A stretch of DNA of 64,000 nucleotides from Selenomonadales bacterium (GTDB lineage Bacteria; Bacillota; Negativicutes; Sporomusales; UBA7701), in NCBI GenBank assembly GCA_018434945.1, contig JAHDOI010000016.1, positions 79,333 to 143,332 on the forward strand, in the 5' to 3' direction. Position 1 is the first letter of the stretch, and every line of letters begins with the position of its first letter. A program made the position numbers and the translations under genes. The notes beneath the pieces were generated by a model, which made no database searches, was not told where the DNA came from, and saw only the letters and a list, made by a program, of their open reading frames with translations. Positions 7,609 to 16,463 of the stretch are shown piece by piece.

Positions 7609-9207
7609 TTATTCTATGTAGGCTTGTTTCAGGTAGACGATGCCGATGCTAGTGCGGACATGGTCTTTGACGGCGGGGCGGATCATGACGGGGTTGGTGC
7701 TGAAGAACAGGGGGCAGACGACGGCTTCGTCCATAATTATTTTTTCGGCGGCGTGGAGGGAGGCGGCGCGCGACACGGGGTCCGAGGACTGACGGGCGGC
7801 GGCGAGGTGACGGTCGTAGACCGGGCTGGAGTAGCCGGGGCTGTTGTTGCCGTTGCCGGTTTCGAACAGTTCCAGGAAGGTGGTGGGGTCGACGTAGTCG
7901 CCGATCCAGCTGTCGATGGCGAGCTGGAAGTTGTGTTTGTCGAGGTTGTCGTAGAATACTTTGAGTTCCTGGTTGCTGAGCTGGACGGTGACGCCGAGGG
8001 AGCGCTTCCACATTTCCTGGACGGCTTCGGCGATCAGTTTGTTGCTTTCGCCGGTGTTGTAGAGGAGGGTGACGGGCGGCAGGCCTTTCCCTCCCGGGTA
8101 GCCGGCCTCGGCGAGGAGTTTTTGGGCGGCGGAGATATCGTTGTCGGCGAAGTATGAGCCGCCTTTGGCGCGGAAGTCGCTGCCGGCGGCGTCGACGACG
8201 CCGGGGGGCACGAAGGCGAGGGCGGGCGTCTGGCCGCCGCGGGCCACCTGGTCGACGAGGGTGCGGCGGGCGAGGGCAAGGGTGAAAGCTTTGCGGACCC
8301 TGACGTCGTCGAAGGGGGCCTTTTTGACGTTGAAGGGGAAGTAACTGACACCGAGGAAGGGGAATATTTTGAGCCTTCCTTCCTTCTGGAGGCGGGGGAT
8401 TTCGCTGATCGGCGGGTTGTCGGCCATGTCGAGCTGCTTATTTTCGAACATGACGAGCCGGGTGGCGGCCGAGTCGATGAGGATGATGTCGACCCTGGCC
8501 ATGCGGACTTTGCCGGCGTCCCAGTAGTGCTCGTTCCTGACGAGCTCCATCTTGTTGTCGTGGACCCAGTTGGTCAGCCGGAAAGGGCCGTTGCCGACGA
8601 AGGTTTTTGTGTCGGCGGCCCAGCGTTCGTTGGCGGCGGCGTTGCGGTTGACAGGGTAGTAGGTGCGGAAGGCGGCGAGGGAGAGAAAGAAGGGGGTGGG
8701 CCTTTCGAGGGTGACTTCGAGGATGTCGTCGCCCCGGGCTTTGACGCCGACCGAGTCGGCGGCTGCTTTATTTTCGTTATAGGCGCGGCCGTTTTTGAGG
8801 TAGAATAACTGGTAGGCGTAGCTGGAGGCGAATTCGGGGCTGAGGGTGGATTTCCAGGCGAATTCGAAATCGGCGGCGGTTACCGGCTCGCCGTTCGACC
8901 ATTTCGCGCCCTTGCGGAGGTGGAAGGTGTAGACGAGACCGTCGGCAGATATTTCCCACCGCTCGGCGGCGGCCGGCACAGGGGTGCCGGAGGCGTCGAG
9001 GGCGGTGAGGCCTTCGAACAGCTGAGCGGCGACGATGCCGGCCGGGATGCTGGTGGATTTGCGGGGGTCGAGGGTTTCGGGCTCGGCGGCGACGGCGTAG
9101 CGCAGGTGTTTGGCGTCTTTTTTGGCGCCGAACCAGCCGCAACCGGGCAGAAGGGCGCCGGCCGCCACCGCGGCGATAAGGATGAGGGCGATGCTTTTCC
9201 TTGTCAA
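7609..9207 (-). CDS. Oligopeptide ABC transporter substrate-binding lipoprotein (OppA-like)
   Basis: 532 residues, solute-binding protein family 5. A lipoprotein signal runs from the start to LLPGC, with the lipidated Cys near residue 23. Family features are an AEPETLDPRKS segment after the signal, a WSNGEPVTAADF block and WIGDYVDPTTFLELF near the C-terminus. The chosen start is TTG at 9207, 6 nt after AAAGGAG; an ATG further upstream gives a poor signal peptide. No permease or ATPase genes are adjacent, so it must use a transporter encoded elsewhere. The divergent neighbours are cell-wall peptide hydrolases, which would fit murein peptide uptake. That link is inference. Confidence 0.88.
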   Translation of the reverse strand: MTRKSIALILIAAVAAGALLPGCGWFGAKKDAKHLRYAVAAEPETLDPRKSTSIPAGIVAAQLFEGLTALDASGTPVPAAAERWEISADGLVYTFHLRKGAKWSNGEPVTAADFEFAWKSTLSPEFASSYAYQLFYLKNGRAYNENKAAADSVGVKARGDDILEVTLERPTPFFLSLAAFRTYYPVNRNAAANERWAADTKTFVGNGPFRLTNWVHDNKMELVRNEHYWDAGKVRMARVDIILIDSAATRLVMFENKQLDMADNPPISEIPRLQKEGRLKIFPFLGVSYFPFNVKKAPFDDVRVRKAFTLALARRTLVDQVARGGQTPALAFVPPGVVDAAGSDFRAKGGSYFADNDISAAQKLLAEAGYPGGKGLPPVTLLYNTGESNKLIAEAVQEMWKRSLGVTVQLSNQELKVFYDNLDKHNFQLAIDSWIGDYVDPTTFLELFETGNGNNSPGYSSPVYDRHLAAARQSSDPVSRAASLHAAEKIIMDEAVVCPLFFSTNPVMIRPAVKDHVRTSIGIVYLKQAYIE

Positions 9208-9321
9208 GGCGGTCTCCTTTCGGTATCCGTCAGGGATAATTTGCGCTTCCGGGCGCCAAACAATACCCACGGGCAAGGGTTTTGCCTGCCGGCGGCGAAA
9301 AACAGCGTATAGGAAAACGGG

Positions 9322-10134
9322 GTGATATGTTTGACAGAACGGTATGAGGCCGGTCTGGAGGAGGCTATGGCGGCGGCGGTGGCCGGCGAGCCGGGCGTGT
9401 ATTCAGCGGCGGCGATCGAACCGGCGAGCGGCCGGCGTTGGCTGCTGAACAACCGGCGGCTGCGGTCGGCGAGCCTGATAAAGATTTTTATCCTGGCCGA
9501 GGCGTTCCGCCGCGCCGGCCGGGGCGAGCTCGACCTGGAGGAGGCGGTGGCGGTCCCGGCGGCGGCAATCGTCGGCGGCGCCGGACAGCTGGAGTTCGCC
9601 GCGCCGGGAACGGTGCGGACGTGGCGCCAGCTGCTCGAGGTGATGATCGTCGAGAGCGACAATACGGCGACGAATATGGTGATCGACCGCCTGGGGATGG
9701 AAAGCGTGAACGCGCTGGCGGCGGCGCTGGGCTGCCGTGACACGGCGCTGCGCCGCAAGATGATGGATTTCGCGGCGGCGGCGGACGGGCGGGAGAATTA
9801 TACGACGCCGGCCGAGGTGGCGGCGGTGCTGGCGAGGTTGTACCGGTGCGAGTGCGTGTCGCCCGCGGCTGACGAGGCGATGGTGGCCATCCTGCTCCGC
9901 CAGGAGGACCGCTGCAAGCTGCCCCTCCTCCTCCCCGCCGCGTCGCGGGTGGCGTGCAAGTCGGGGGAGCTGGAGGGAGCGGAGCACGACGCCGGCATCG
10001 TTTACGGCGAAAAGCGCGATTATGTGCTGGCGGTGATGAGCGACGACCTGCCGGACGAGGAGCGCGGCCGGGGGGTGATCGCCCGGTTGTCGCGCACCGT
10101 TTACGATTGGTTTCATAGTAATATACCAGAGTGA
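9322..10134 (+). CDS. Class A beta-lactamase-fold serine hydrolase
   Basis: 270 residues without a signal peptide. It carries the serine acyl-enzyme motifs: SLIK (SxxK) around residue 51, ESDN (SDN) around 112 and CKSG (KSG) around 213. The omega-loop glutamate that deacylates true class A beta-lactamases is not found; the stretch before ENYTTP is RRKMMDFAAAADG. A cytosolic peptidase or esterase is therefore more likely than an antibiotic-hydrolysing enzyme. Start is uncertain: GTG at 9322 (7 nt after AGGA) or TTG at 9331 (6 nt after GGGGTG). It is followed after 18 bp by the NlpC/P60 gene, probably one operon. Confidence 0.8.
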   Translation: MICLTERYEAGLEEAMAAAVAGEPGVYSAAAIEPASGRRWLLNNRRLRSASLIKIFILAEAFRRAGRGELDLEEAVAVPAAAIVGGAGQLEFAAPGTVRTWRQLLEVMIVESDNTATNMVIDRLGMESVNALAAALGCRDTALRRKMMDFAAAADGRENYTTPAEVAAVLARLYRCECVSPAADEAMVAILLRQEDRCKLPLLLPAASRVACKSGELEGAEHDAGIVYGEKRDYVLAVMSDDLPDEERGRGVIARLSRTVYDWFHSNIPE

Positions 10135-10152
10135 TTTCCGGAGGACTGCTGT

Positions 10153-11061
10153 ATGAGCGAATATTTTGCGGCTGTCAATGTGGCGGCGGCGATGCTGTGG
10201 TGTGAGCCGGGGCCGAAACGGGACCACGACCGGCTTATGCTGGGGGCGGCGACCGAGCCGGCGGCGTGGGCGGACGGCATGGACGAGGAGATGCGGCTGT
10301 GGCTGGTGGGCAAGGTGGAGTCGCAGCTGTTGTACGGGGAACGGGTTGTTGTGCTGGACCGCGCGGGCGGGTGGCTGCGCGTGGCGGCGGCGGAGCAGGC
10401 GACGGGCCGCGACGGACGCGGCTACCCTGGCTGGCTGCCGGCCGTCCAGGTGAGCGATAACGGGATTTTTCAGGCGGAAATGGCCGCTCTGCCGCTGGCG
10501 GTGGTGACGGCGCCGCGGGCGACACTATGCGCCGACGCGGCGGGGTGTGAGGCGCTGGCGGAGCTGAGCTGGCAGACGCGCCTGCCGCTGCTGGCGGCGG
10601 AGGGCGCGAGGCTGAAGGTGCGCCGGCCGGACGGGGCTGTGGGCTACATCGCCGGCTCTGCGGCGGCCCCCCTCTCCCCCGCTCCGTTCGACGGGGCGAG
10701 GCTGACGGCGGAGGCCAGGATGTTCGCCGGCGTGCGCTACGTGTGGGGCGGAACGGCGGCGTGGGGATTCGACTGTTCGGGGTTCGCGCTGCGGCTGTAC
10801 CAGTCTCAGGGGGTGGCCATCCCCCGCGACGCCGACGAGCAGGCGGCGGGCGGGACGGCGGTGGACGCCGGCGGGCTGCTGCCGGGCGATCTGCTGTTTT
10901 TCGCCGGCCCGGGCGGCCAGGGCGATATCCACCATGTGGGGGTGTTCGCCGGCGGGACGACGATGATCCACGCCCCCAACAGCCGGTCGGCGATCCGCGA
11001 GGACGATTTCACCGCGGGTGTTTACGGCGCGGAGTTCTGGGGCGCGCGGCGCTACAGGTAA
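10153..11061 (+). CDS. NlpC/P60 peptidase with SH3-like domains (YkfC-like)
   Basis: 302 residues. The first about 170 residues look like two SH3-type segments (WLRVAAA, YPGWLP and a second with VGYIAG). The C-terminal NlpC/P60 domain holds the catalytic Cys in FDCSGF, the His in HHVGVF and the third polar residue His in MIHAPN. No signal peptide is present, so it should act in the cytosol, as B. subtilis YkfC does on murein peptides of the L-Ala-D-Glu-diaminopimelate type. ATG at 10153 follows GGAGG by 8 nt. Its pairing with a serine hydrolase and a divergent oligopeptide-binding protein suggests recycling of cell-wall peptides. Confidence 0.88.
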   Translation: MSEYFAAVNVAAAMLWCEPGPKRDHDRLMLGAATEPAAWADGMDEEMRLWLVGKVESQLLYGERVVVLDRAGGWLRVAAAEQATGRDGRGYPGWLPAVQVSDNGIFQAEMAALPLAVVTAPRATLCADAAGCEALAELSWQTRLPLLAAEGARLKVRRPDGAVGYIAGSAAAPLSPAPFDGARLTAEARMFAGVRYVWGGTAAWGFDCSGFALRLYQSQGVAIPRDADEQAAGGTAVDAGGLLPGDLLFFAGPGGQGDIHHVGVFAGGTTMIHAPNSRSAIREDDFTAGVYGAEFWGARRYR

Positions 11062-11078
11062 AATTTTTGCGTGAGCCT

Positions 11079-11107
11079 CCGATGCCAACAGGCATCGGGG
11101 TCTTTTT
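11079..11107 (+). terminator. Terminator after the NlpC/P60 gene
   Basis: CCGATGCC-AACA-GGCATCGG followed by GGTCTTTTT. The convergent gluQ gene ends at 11106 inside this T-run. Confidence 0.85.
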
Positions 11108-12065
11108 ATGTGAAAATGTCGTTTTCGATGATAACCGGTCCTCGGGGCAGTTTGGCGAGGGAGAAGGCGGCGACGAGGTCGCGGGGGGCTGTGGGCCGAT
11201 AATCGGGTATAAGGCCGGCACGGTGGGCGAGGAGGCCGATTATCTCCGGGGCGGTGACGCCGCGTTCCCGCAGGGAGCTGAGGGCGAGGTCCTGCTGGCG
11301 CTTGGAGAGGCGGTGGCCGTCGGGGCTTAAGAGGAGCGGGACGTGGGCGAAGACGGGCGGCGTGTGGCCGAGGAGGCGGTAGAGGTAGAGCTGGCGGGGG
11401 GTGGAGGACAGAAGGTCGTCGCCGCGCAGGACGTGGGTTATGCGCATGGCGGCGTCGTCGACGACGACGGCGAGCTGGTAGGCGTGGACGCCGTCGGCGC
11501 GGCGGACGATGAAGTCGCCGCAGGACGCGGCAAGGTTCTGGGCGACGAGGCCGTTGAGGCCGTCGGTGAAAGCGACTGTTTCGTCGGGGACGACGAGCCG
11601 CAGGGCCGGACGGCGACCGTCCGGGGGCGCGTCCGCCCCGCCGAGGTAGCGGCGGCAGGTACCGGGATAGGCGCCTTCCGCGTCCGCATCGCCGGCATGG
11701 GGGGCGGAGGCGGCGGCGCGGATCTCGGCACGGGTGCAGTAGCAGGGGTAGACGAGGCCGCGGGCGGCGAGGCTTTCGAGGGCTGCGGCGTAGAGGTGGC
11801 GGCGCTCGTCCTGGCGGTAAGGGCCATAGGGGCCGCCGATGTCGGGGCCTTCGTCCCAGTCGAGGCCAAGCCAGGCGAGGTCGGCGATTATCCGGGCGGT
11901 GTACTCGGGGCGGCAGCGGTCGGGGTCGAGGTCTTCGACCCTGAGGACGACGGCGCCGCCGAGGCTGCGGACCTGGAGCCAGGCGAGCAGGGCCGTCCAG
12001 ATGTTGCCGAGGTGCATTTGTCCTGAGGGAGATGGGGCGAATCTGCCACGAATGTCATTATTCAT
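11106..12065 (-). CDS. gluQ: Glutamyl-Q tRNA(Asp) synthetase
   Basis: 319 residues: a class I catalytic core without the anticodon-binding domain, as expected for GluQ-RS, which attaches glutamate to queuosine of tRNA-Asp. It shows the FAPSPSGQMHLGN region (HIGH equivalent), a zinc-binding set CYCTR followed by GTCRRYL, and RLSKRQQ (KMSKS equivalent). The ATG at 12065 is 5 nt after GGAG. A longer frame upstream would run through the dispersed element and is not used. The gene stands alone between a convergent gene and the MFS operon. Confidence 0.9.
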   Translation of the reverse strand: MNNDIRGRFAPSPSGQMHLGNIWTALLAWLQVRSLGGAVVLRVEDLDPDRCRPEYTARIIADLAWLGLDWDEGPDIGGPYGPYRQDERRHLYAAALESLAARGLVYPCYCTRAEIRAAASAPHAGDADAEGAYPGTCRRYLGGADAPPDGRRPALRLVVPDETVAFTDGLNGLVAQNLAASCGDFIVRRADGVHAYQLAVVVDDAAMRITHVLRGDDLLSSTPRQLYLYRLLGHTPPVFAHVPLLLSPDGHRLSKRQQDLALSSLRERGVTAPEIIGLLAHRAGLIPDYRPTAPRDLVAAFSLAKLPRGPVIIENDIFT

Positions 12066-12093
12066 ACGAACTCCATCGTTCTCTGAATTGTGC

Positions 12094-12218
12094 GCAGGGC
12101 GTTCAGGGCCCCCAGATGCTAGGCGGCTCCGAGGACGCGAGCGCAGACAGTACACGGAAGTACGGCAAGCGAGCGCCCGCAGGAACAACAACGCAGATGG
12201 GGGTCATCAACGTCCTGC
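12094..12218 (+). repeat. Dispersed palindromic element, copy E
   Basis: Outer arms GCAGGGCGTT and AACGTCCTGC (one G-T pair), then CAGATGCTAGGCG and CAACAACGCAGATGG as the conserved boxes. The inner stem is less regular than in other copies but keeps the GTAC...GTAC tip. The TGA stop of the MFS gene (12207-12209) lies inside the right arm. Confidence 0.8.
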
Positions 12219-13379
12219 CTCTGCAGGATTATCATTTTCAGTGTATATGGCGAAAAGAATAATCCCCGCCACCAAGATAAAACCTGCTGTTACGAACATT
12301 GCGCCGAACCCCGCCCTCTCCCCCACCTGGCCGAGCAATACCGAACCGGCGGCGATGCCCATGTCCATGAAGGAGGTGAAGAAGCCGAGGGCGCTGCCCC
12401 GCTCGGCTGGCGGCGTTTTGTCGACAACGAGGGCGTTGAGGGTGGGCATGAAGGCGCCGAAGCCGAAGCCGAAGGCCAGGCCGATGAAGACGAGGAGGAA
12501 GAGGCTGTCGAGGAAGGGCAGCAGGAAGACGCCGACGGCCAGGAGGGCCATGAAGGGCAGGACGACGCGGCGACGGCCCCAGCGGTCGGAGAGTTTGCCG
12601 GCGAAGATGCGGCTGGCGAGGGTGGCGGCGGCGTAGGCGGTGAAGAAGATGCCGAAGTCGAGCAGGCCGCGCTGGGGGGCGAAGACGGGCAGAAAGGCGA
12701 TGACGGTGCCGTAGGCGGCGGCGCCGGCGAATAGGGCCAGGGACGGCACGATGACGGCCCGCCGCCGGCCGACGGCCAGCAGGCTGACAGTTTTTTTGCC
12801 GCCGTCGTGGGCGCTTATTTCGTCCGCGGCCGCGACGGCCAGGAAGGCTGCCGCCGCCGTTGCGGCCGAGCAGGCAAATAGGACGGTGAAGCTTTGCGTA
12901 TACTTGATGATGTCGATGCCGATGGCGGGGAATATCGCCATGGCGACGACGCTGGCGGTGCCGTATATGCCGATAACTTCGCCCCGCCGCCTGGCGGGCG
13001 CCAGGTCGGCGATGTAGGCGGCCGAGGCGGCCAGGAAGGAAGCGTGGGCGAAGCCGTGGGCGATACGGAGGATGTATAGGAGTTCGACGTTCTGAAGGAG
13101 ACCGTAGAGGGGAAAGAGCAGAGCGAAAAAGCCGGTGCCGATGAGCATGAGGCGTTTGCGCCCGCGGCGGTCGGCGAGTTGTCCGAGGTGGGGCCGGACG
13201 ATCACGGCCGCGAGGCTGAACGTCCCCATGACGAGGCCGATCTGGCCGGGGGAGCCGCCGAGACCTTCGACGTACTGCGGCAGGGTGGGGATGAGGAAGT
13301 AAAAGCTGCCGAAGTAGAGGAAGGTGGCGGCGCAGATACAGACGAAGTTGCGTGAGGTGAGGCGGAATTGTTCGTTCAT
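12207..13379 (-). CDS. MFS transporter
   Basis: 390 residues with about 12 predicted membrane segments. The loop 2-3 signature is GQLADRRGRKRLMLIG and its repeat in the second half is GKLSDRWGRRRVVLP, both typical of drug- or metabolite-proton antiporters and sugar-type exporters. No substrate can be named. The ATG at 13379 follows GGAGG by 4 nt and lies 13 bp after the acetyltransferase stop, so both genes share a transcript. The stop codon is embedded in element copy E. Confidence 0.85.
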   Translation of the reverse strand: MNEQFRLTSRNFVCICAATFLYFGSFYFLIPTLPQYVEGLGGSPGQIGLVMGTFSLAAVIVRPHLGQLADRRGRKRLMLIGTGFFALLFPLYGLLQNVELLYILRIAHGFAHASFLAASAAYIADLAPARRRGEVIGIYGTASVVAMAIFPAIGIDIIKYTQSFTVLFACSAATAAAAFLAVAAADEISAHDGGKKTVSLLAVGRRRAVIVPSLALFAGAAAYGTVIAFLPVFAPQRGLLDFGIFFTAYAAATLASRIFAGKLSDRWGRRRVVLPFMALLAVGVFLLPFLDSLFLLVFIGLAFGFGFGAFMPTLNALVVDKTPPAERGSALGFFTSFMDMGIAAGSVLLGQVGERAGFGAMFVTAGFILVAGIILFAIYTENDNPAEAGR

Positions 13380-13392
13380 AGGGCCTCCCGCG

Positions 13393-14178
13393 TCAGATGT
13401 TGAGGACATAGGCGTCCATGGGGCAGTATTCGGCGAAGTGCAGCCGGCGGTAAACTTCGTAGCCCGCGGGGCTAGCTTCGAGGACGAGCAACCGGCAGCC
13501 GCGGGCCGCGGCATGGCCGATGAGGGCGCGGGTGAGGGCCGAGGCGGCGCCGCTGCGGCGGGCGGGGCCGAGGGTGGAGATGAAGTAGGCACCGGCGACG
13601 CCGCCGCTGCCGATGAAGACGCTGGCGGTGGCGACAGGCTGGCCGCCGTTGAGACCGAGGAAGTAGGCGATGCTGGCGGTGGCGAGGCTGGCGAACACGG
13701 TCGGGAAGTCGCGGGCGACGCGGTCCGGCATCGCGAAGCCGACGGCGGCCGTCCTGCCCCAAGCGGCGATCCCTTCCGGGTCGCTGACCTGGCGGATCTC
13801 CAGTCCGGGTGGCGGATCGGCGGCCGGGGCCGGTCCGTCCAGTGCGAGGGCCATGCCCCGCCAGTGCATCTGGTGTCTGAAGCCGTGGCCGAGGAGACGC
13901 CGGCCGAGGTCGGCGGGACGGTCTTCCGGCCCGGTGATCCAGGTAAGGGGGCGGTCGCCGAAGGCTGCGGCCAGTTCTTGTATCGCGGCGTCGGCCCCGC
14001 GGTCAGAAAAGCGGGCGGCGAGCACGCGGTTCAGGGCGGCGGTGCCTGTATCTACCCAGGTGACTTCTCCGTCGCCGGAGCTCTTCCCTCCCGGCACGCG
14101 GCCGGTATGGAGGGCGTATTCGCGGAGATTCGCGGCGATGGCGGCGGCGATGGCTGATGAGGCTTTTCCTGCGGGCAT
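13393..14178 (-). CDS. GNAT-family N-acetyltransferase
   Basis: 261 residues. The first about 130 form an uncharacterised half-GNAT-like region with DRPLTWITGPEDRP. The C-terminal half has the acetyl-CoA binding pattern LGPARRSGAASALTRALI and a closing VLEASPAGYEVYRRLHF, a common end of GNAT enzymes acting on small molecules. The ATG at 14178 follows AGGAAGAGG. It is the first gene of a unit with the MFS exporter. A modify-and-export pair for a toxic small molecule is possible but not shown. Confidence 0.78.
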   Translation of the reverse strand: MPAGKASSAIAAAIAANLREYALHTGRVPGGKSSGDGEVTWVDTGTAALNRVLAARFSDRGADAAIQELAAAFGDRPLTWITGPEDRPADLGRRLLGHGFRHQMHWRGMALALDGPAPAADPPPGLEIRQVSDPEGIAAWGRTAAVGFAMPDRVARDFPTVFASLATASIAYFLGLNGGQPVATASVFIGSGGVAGAYFISTLGPARRSGAASALTRALIGHAAARGCRLLVLEASPAGYEVYRRLHFAEYCPMDAYVLNI

Positions 14179-14358
14179 GTGACACCTCTTCCTGCTTGTT
14201 GGGCTGTTTTCACGGTAGCAGGGACTTTTCGCGCGCCTTTTTTACTTTCCACGGCGCGGGGGGCAACTCCTGCCGCCCTCGGCGCCCCTTGTCCCGGGGG
14301 CGAATGTATTATATACTTTTGCCAGACGATGATATTTTATTATCAAAGGAGCGATACT

Positions 14359-15447
14359 ATGGCCACCTTCAAGAACGTAGGCGTACTGACCGGCGGCGGC
14401 GACTGCCCGGGCCTCAACGCCGTAATCCGCAGTGTCACCCGCGCGTGCTTCAGCCACGGGATTAGGGTGTGGGGGATCAAGAACGGCTTCGGCGGCCTGG
14501 TGGAGAACGATATCAGCGAATTGGCGGACCGGGATATTTCCGGCATCCTGCCCCGCGGCGGGACGATCCTCGGCACGACGAACCGCGACAACCCGTTCAA
14601 ATACGCGGTGCCGCATGACGGCGGTTATGTTTATAAAGATATGTCGCAGCAGGCGCTGGCGAATCTGAAGACAAGGGGCATCGAGGCGCTGGTGGTGATC
14701 GGCGGCGACGGCAGCCTGCGGATCGCCAACGAGTTCGGTCTGCTGGGGCTGCCGGTGGTGGCGGTGCCGAAGACGATCGACAACGATATCCCGATGACGG
14801 AACGGACGTTCGGCTTCGATACCGCGGTGGCGTGCGCCAGCGAAGCGCTCGACAGGCTGCACACCACGGCCGAGTCTCACCACCGGGTGATGCTGCTGGA
14901 GGTGATGGGCCGTTATGCCGGCTGGATCGCCTTCCATTCCGGCATGGCGGGCGGCGCGGACGTCATCCTCATCCCGGAGGTGCCTTACAGGATCGAGGCG
15001 ATAGTGGCCGCTATCAAGGCCCGCAGGGCGCGGGGCAAGCTGTTCAGCCTGGTGGTGGTGGCCGAGGGGGCTTTCCCGGTGGGCGGCGAGATGACGGTGG
15101 CCCGCATCGTGGAGAACAGCGCCGAGAAGGTGCGCCTCGGCGGGGTGGGCGAGAAGCTGGCCCGCCAGCTTGAAGACCTGACGGGGTTCGAATCCCGCTG
15201 CACGGTGCTGGGGCATCTGCAGCGCGGCGGCAGTCCGACCGCCTTCGACCGCATCCTGGCGACGCGCTATGGGGTGGCGGCCGTGGATGCGCTGGTGGCG
15301 GGCGAGACGGGCACGATGGTGGCTCTGCAGAAGAACAGTATCGTGACTGTGCCGATAAAGGATATCGCCGGCCAGCCGAGCAATGTGCCGCTCGACGCTC
15401 TGCACGTGGGGCGGTCGATAGGCATCCGCTTCGGCGACGAGGCGTAG
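14359..15447 (+). CDS. pfkA: 6-phosphofructokinase, mixed-signature (group III) type
   Basis: 362 residues. N-terminal GGGDCPGLNAVIR and the catalytic PKTIDNDI motif mark the PfkA family. The phosphate-donor position reads GGDGS, giving the Gly expected for ATP use. The catalytic loop has Lys (PKTIDND) where classical ATP enzymes have Gly (PGTIDND). This Gly/Lys combination defines group III enzymes, whose donor (ATP or PPi) must be tested. The ATG at 14359 sits 7 nt after AAAGGAG. It is a single gene with an AT-rich upstream region and a strong terminator. Confidence 0.93.
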   Translation: MATFKNVGVLTGGGDCPGLNAVIRSVTRACFSHGIRVWGIKNGFGGLVENDISELADRDISGILPRGGTILGTTNRDNPFKYAVPHDGGYVYKDMSQQALANLKTRGIEALVVIGGDGSLRIANEFGLLGLPVVAVPKTIDNDIPMTERTFGFDTAVACASEALDRLHTTAESHHRVMLLEVMGRYAGWIAFHSGMAGGADVILIPEVPYRIEAIVAAIKARRARGKLFSLVVVAEGAFPVGGEMTVARIVENSAEKVRLGGVGEKLARQLEDLTGFESRCTVLGHLQRGGSPTAFDRILATRYGVAAVDALVAGETGTMVALQKNSIVTVPIKDIAGQPSNVPLDALHVGRSIGIRFGDEA

Positions 15448-15453
15448 ATAAGG

Positions 15454-15490
15454 AAATCCCTCCGCAAGTTGCTGCGGAGGGATTTTTGTT
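15454..15490. terminator. Bidirectional terminator between pfkA and the EamA gene
   Basis: Perfect 13-bp stem AAATCCCTCCGCA/TGCGGAGGGATTT with a six-base loop and T-runs on both strands. It serves both convergent genes. Confidence 0.92.
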
Positions 15491-16431
15491 TACGCGGCGG
15501 AGGGTTTTTCAGCAGGCGTTTTTGCCCGAACATCAAACAAGGTTATGAGCAACAGGCCGGCGATTATCAGCACCGCGCCCGCCATGTGGGCGAGAGTGAC
15601 CGGTTCGCCGTAGAAGACGGCGGCGATCCAGATGGCGTTGACGGGCATGAGGTTGATGTAGGCGCTGGCCCGGCTGGCGCCGATGCGCTTGATGCCGACG
15701 TTGAAGAGGAAGTAGGCGACGACCGAGGGGAAGATGACGAGGTAGGCCATTTCCCAGATCGTCTGGGGGCTGGCGGCGGGCAGGCGCGACCAGCCGTCCT
15801 CGGTGAAGGAGGCGAGCACGAGCATGACGGCGCCGGCCAGGGTGGAGGCGCCGGTGGCCAGGAGGGGCGGTACGTCTTTCATTACGACTTTGCCGAGGGT
15901 GGTGTAGGCCGTCCAGGAGATGACGCCGCCGACCATGAAGAGGTCGCCGCTGGAGAAGGTCAGCGAGGTCAGAAGGGCTAGGGAGCCTTTGGTGATGGTG
16001 GTGAGGACGCCGAGGAAGCACAGGGCGACGCCGGCGACGAGGCGCCAGCTCCACGGCTCGCCGAGGAGGGTGACGGCTACGAGGGCGGTGGTGACGGGGT
16101 TGACGACGATGACGAGGGCGGCGTTGATGGCGGAGGTGTATTGGATGCCGACGGTAAAGAAGTAGTTGTAGGCGAGGACGCCGGTGACGGCGAGCAGCAT
16201 GAGGCCGCCCCAACGGCGTTTGATAGGGGCCCAGTCCCACCCGCCGCGGGCGACGACCCAGGCGACCATTAGCAGGCCGGCGAGGAAGAAGCGCAGGGCG
16301 GCGACGGTGAGGGGCGGTATTTCGGTGACGACGTGTTTGGTGACGCCGAACGCCCCGCCCCAGAAGAGGGGGACGAGCAGGAGGATGAAGTAGATGGCGT
16401 TGGGGTGGGCGGATTGGGCGGGTTTTATCAC
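15490..16431 (-). CDS. EamA/DMT-family transporter
   Basis: 313 residues with ten predicted membrane helices in two EamA repeats. The first opens with LLLVPLFWGGAFGVTKHV, the second with FMVGGVISWTAYTTLGKV. These proteins export amino acids or other metabolites; no substrate is evident. The start is GTG at 16431, 8 nt after AAGGAG. It lies 32 bp downstream of the second MFS gene on the same strand. Confidence 0.88.
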   Translation of the reverse strand: MIKPAQSAHPNAIYFILLLVPLFWGGAFGVTKHVVTEIPPLTVAALRFFLAGLLMVAWVVARGGWDWAPIKRRWGGLMLLAVTGVLAYNYFFTVGIQYTSAINAALVIVVNPVTTALVAVTLLGEPWSWRLVAGVALCFLGVLTTITKGSLALLTSLTFSSGDLFMVGGVISWTAYTTLGKVVMKDVPPLLATGASTLAGAVMLVLASFTEDGWSRLPAASPQTIWEMAYLVIFPSVVAYFLFNVGIKRIGASRASAYINLMPVNAIWIAAVFYGEPVTLAHMAGAVLIIAGLLLITLFDVRAKTPAEKPSAA

Positions 16432-16463
16432 AAGGTCAGCTCCTTAACGGGATCAGGATGGTA

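Noticed and set aside
9322..10134. Calling this gene a beta-lactamase resistance gene
   Set aside because: No secretion signal and no omega-loop glutamate.
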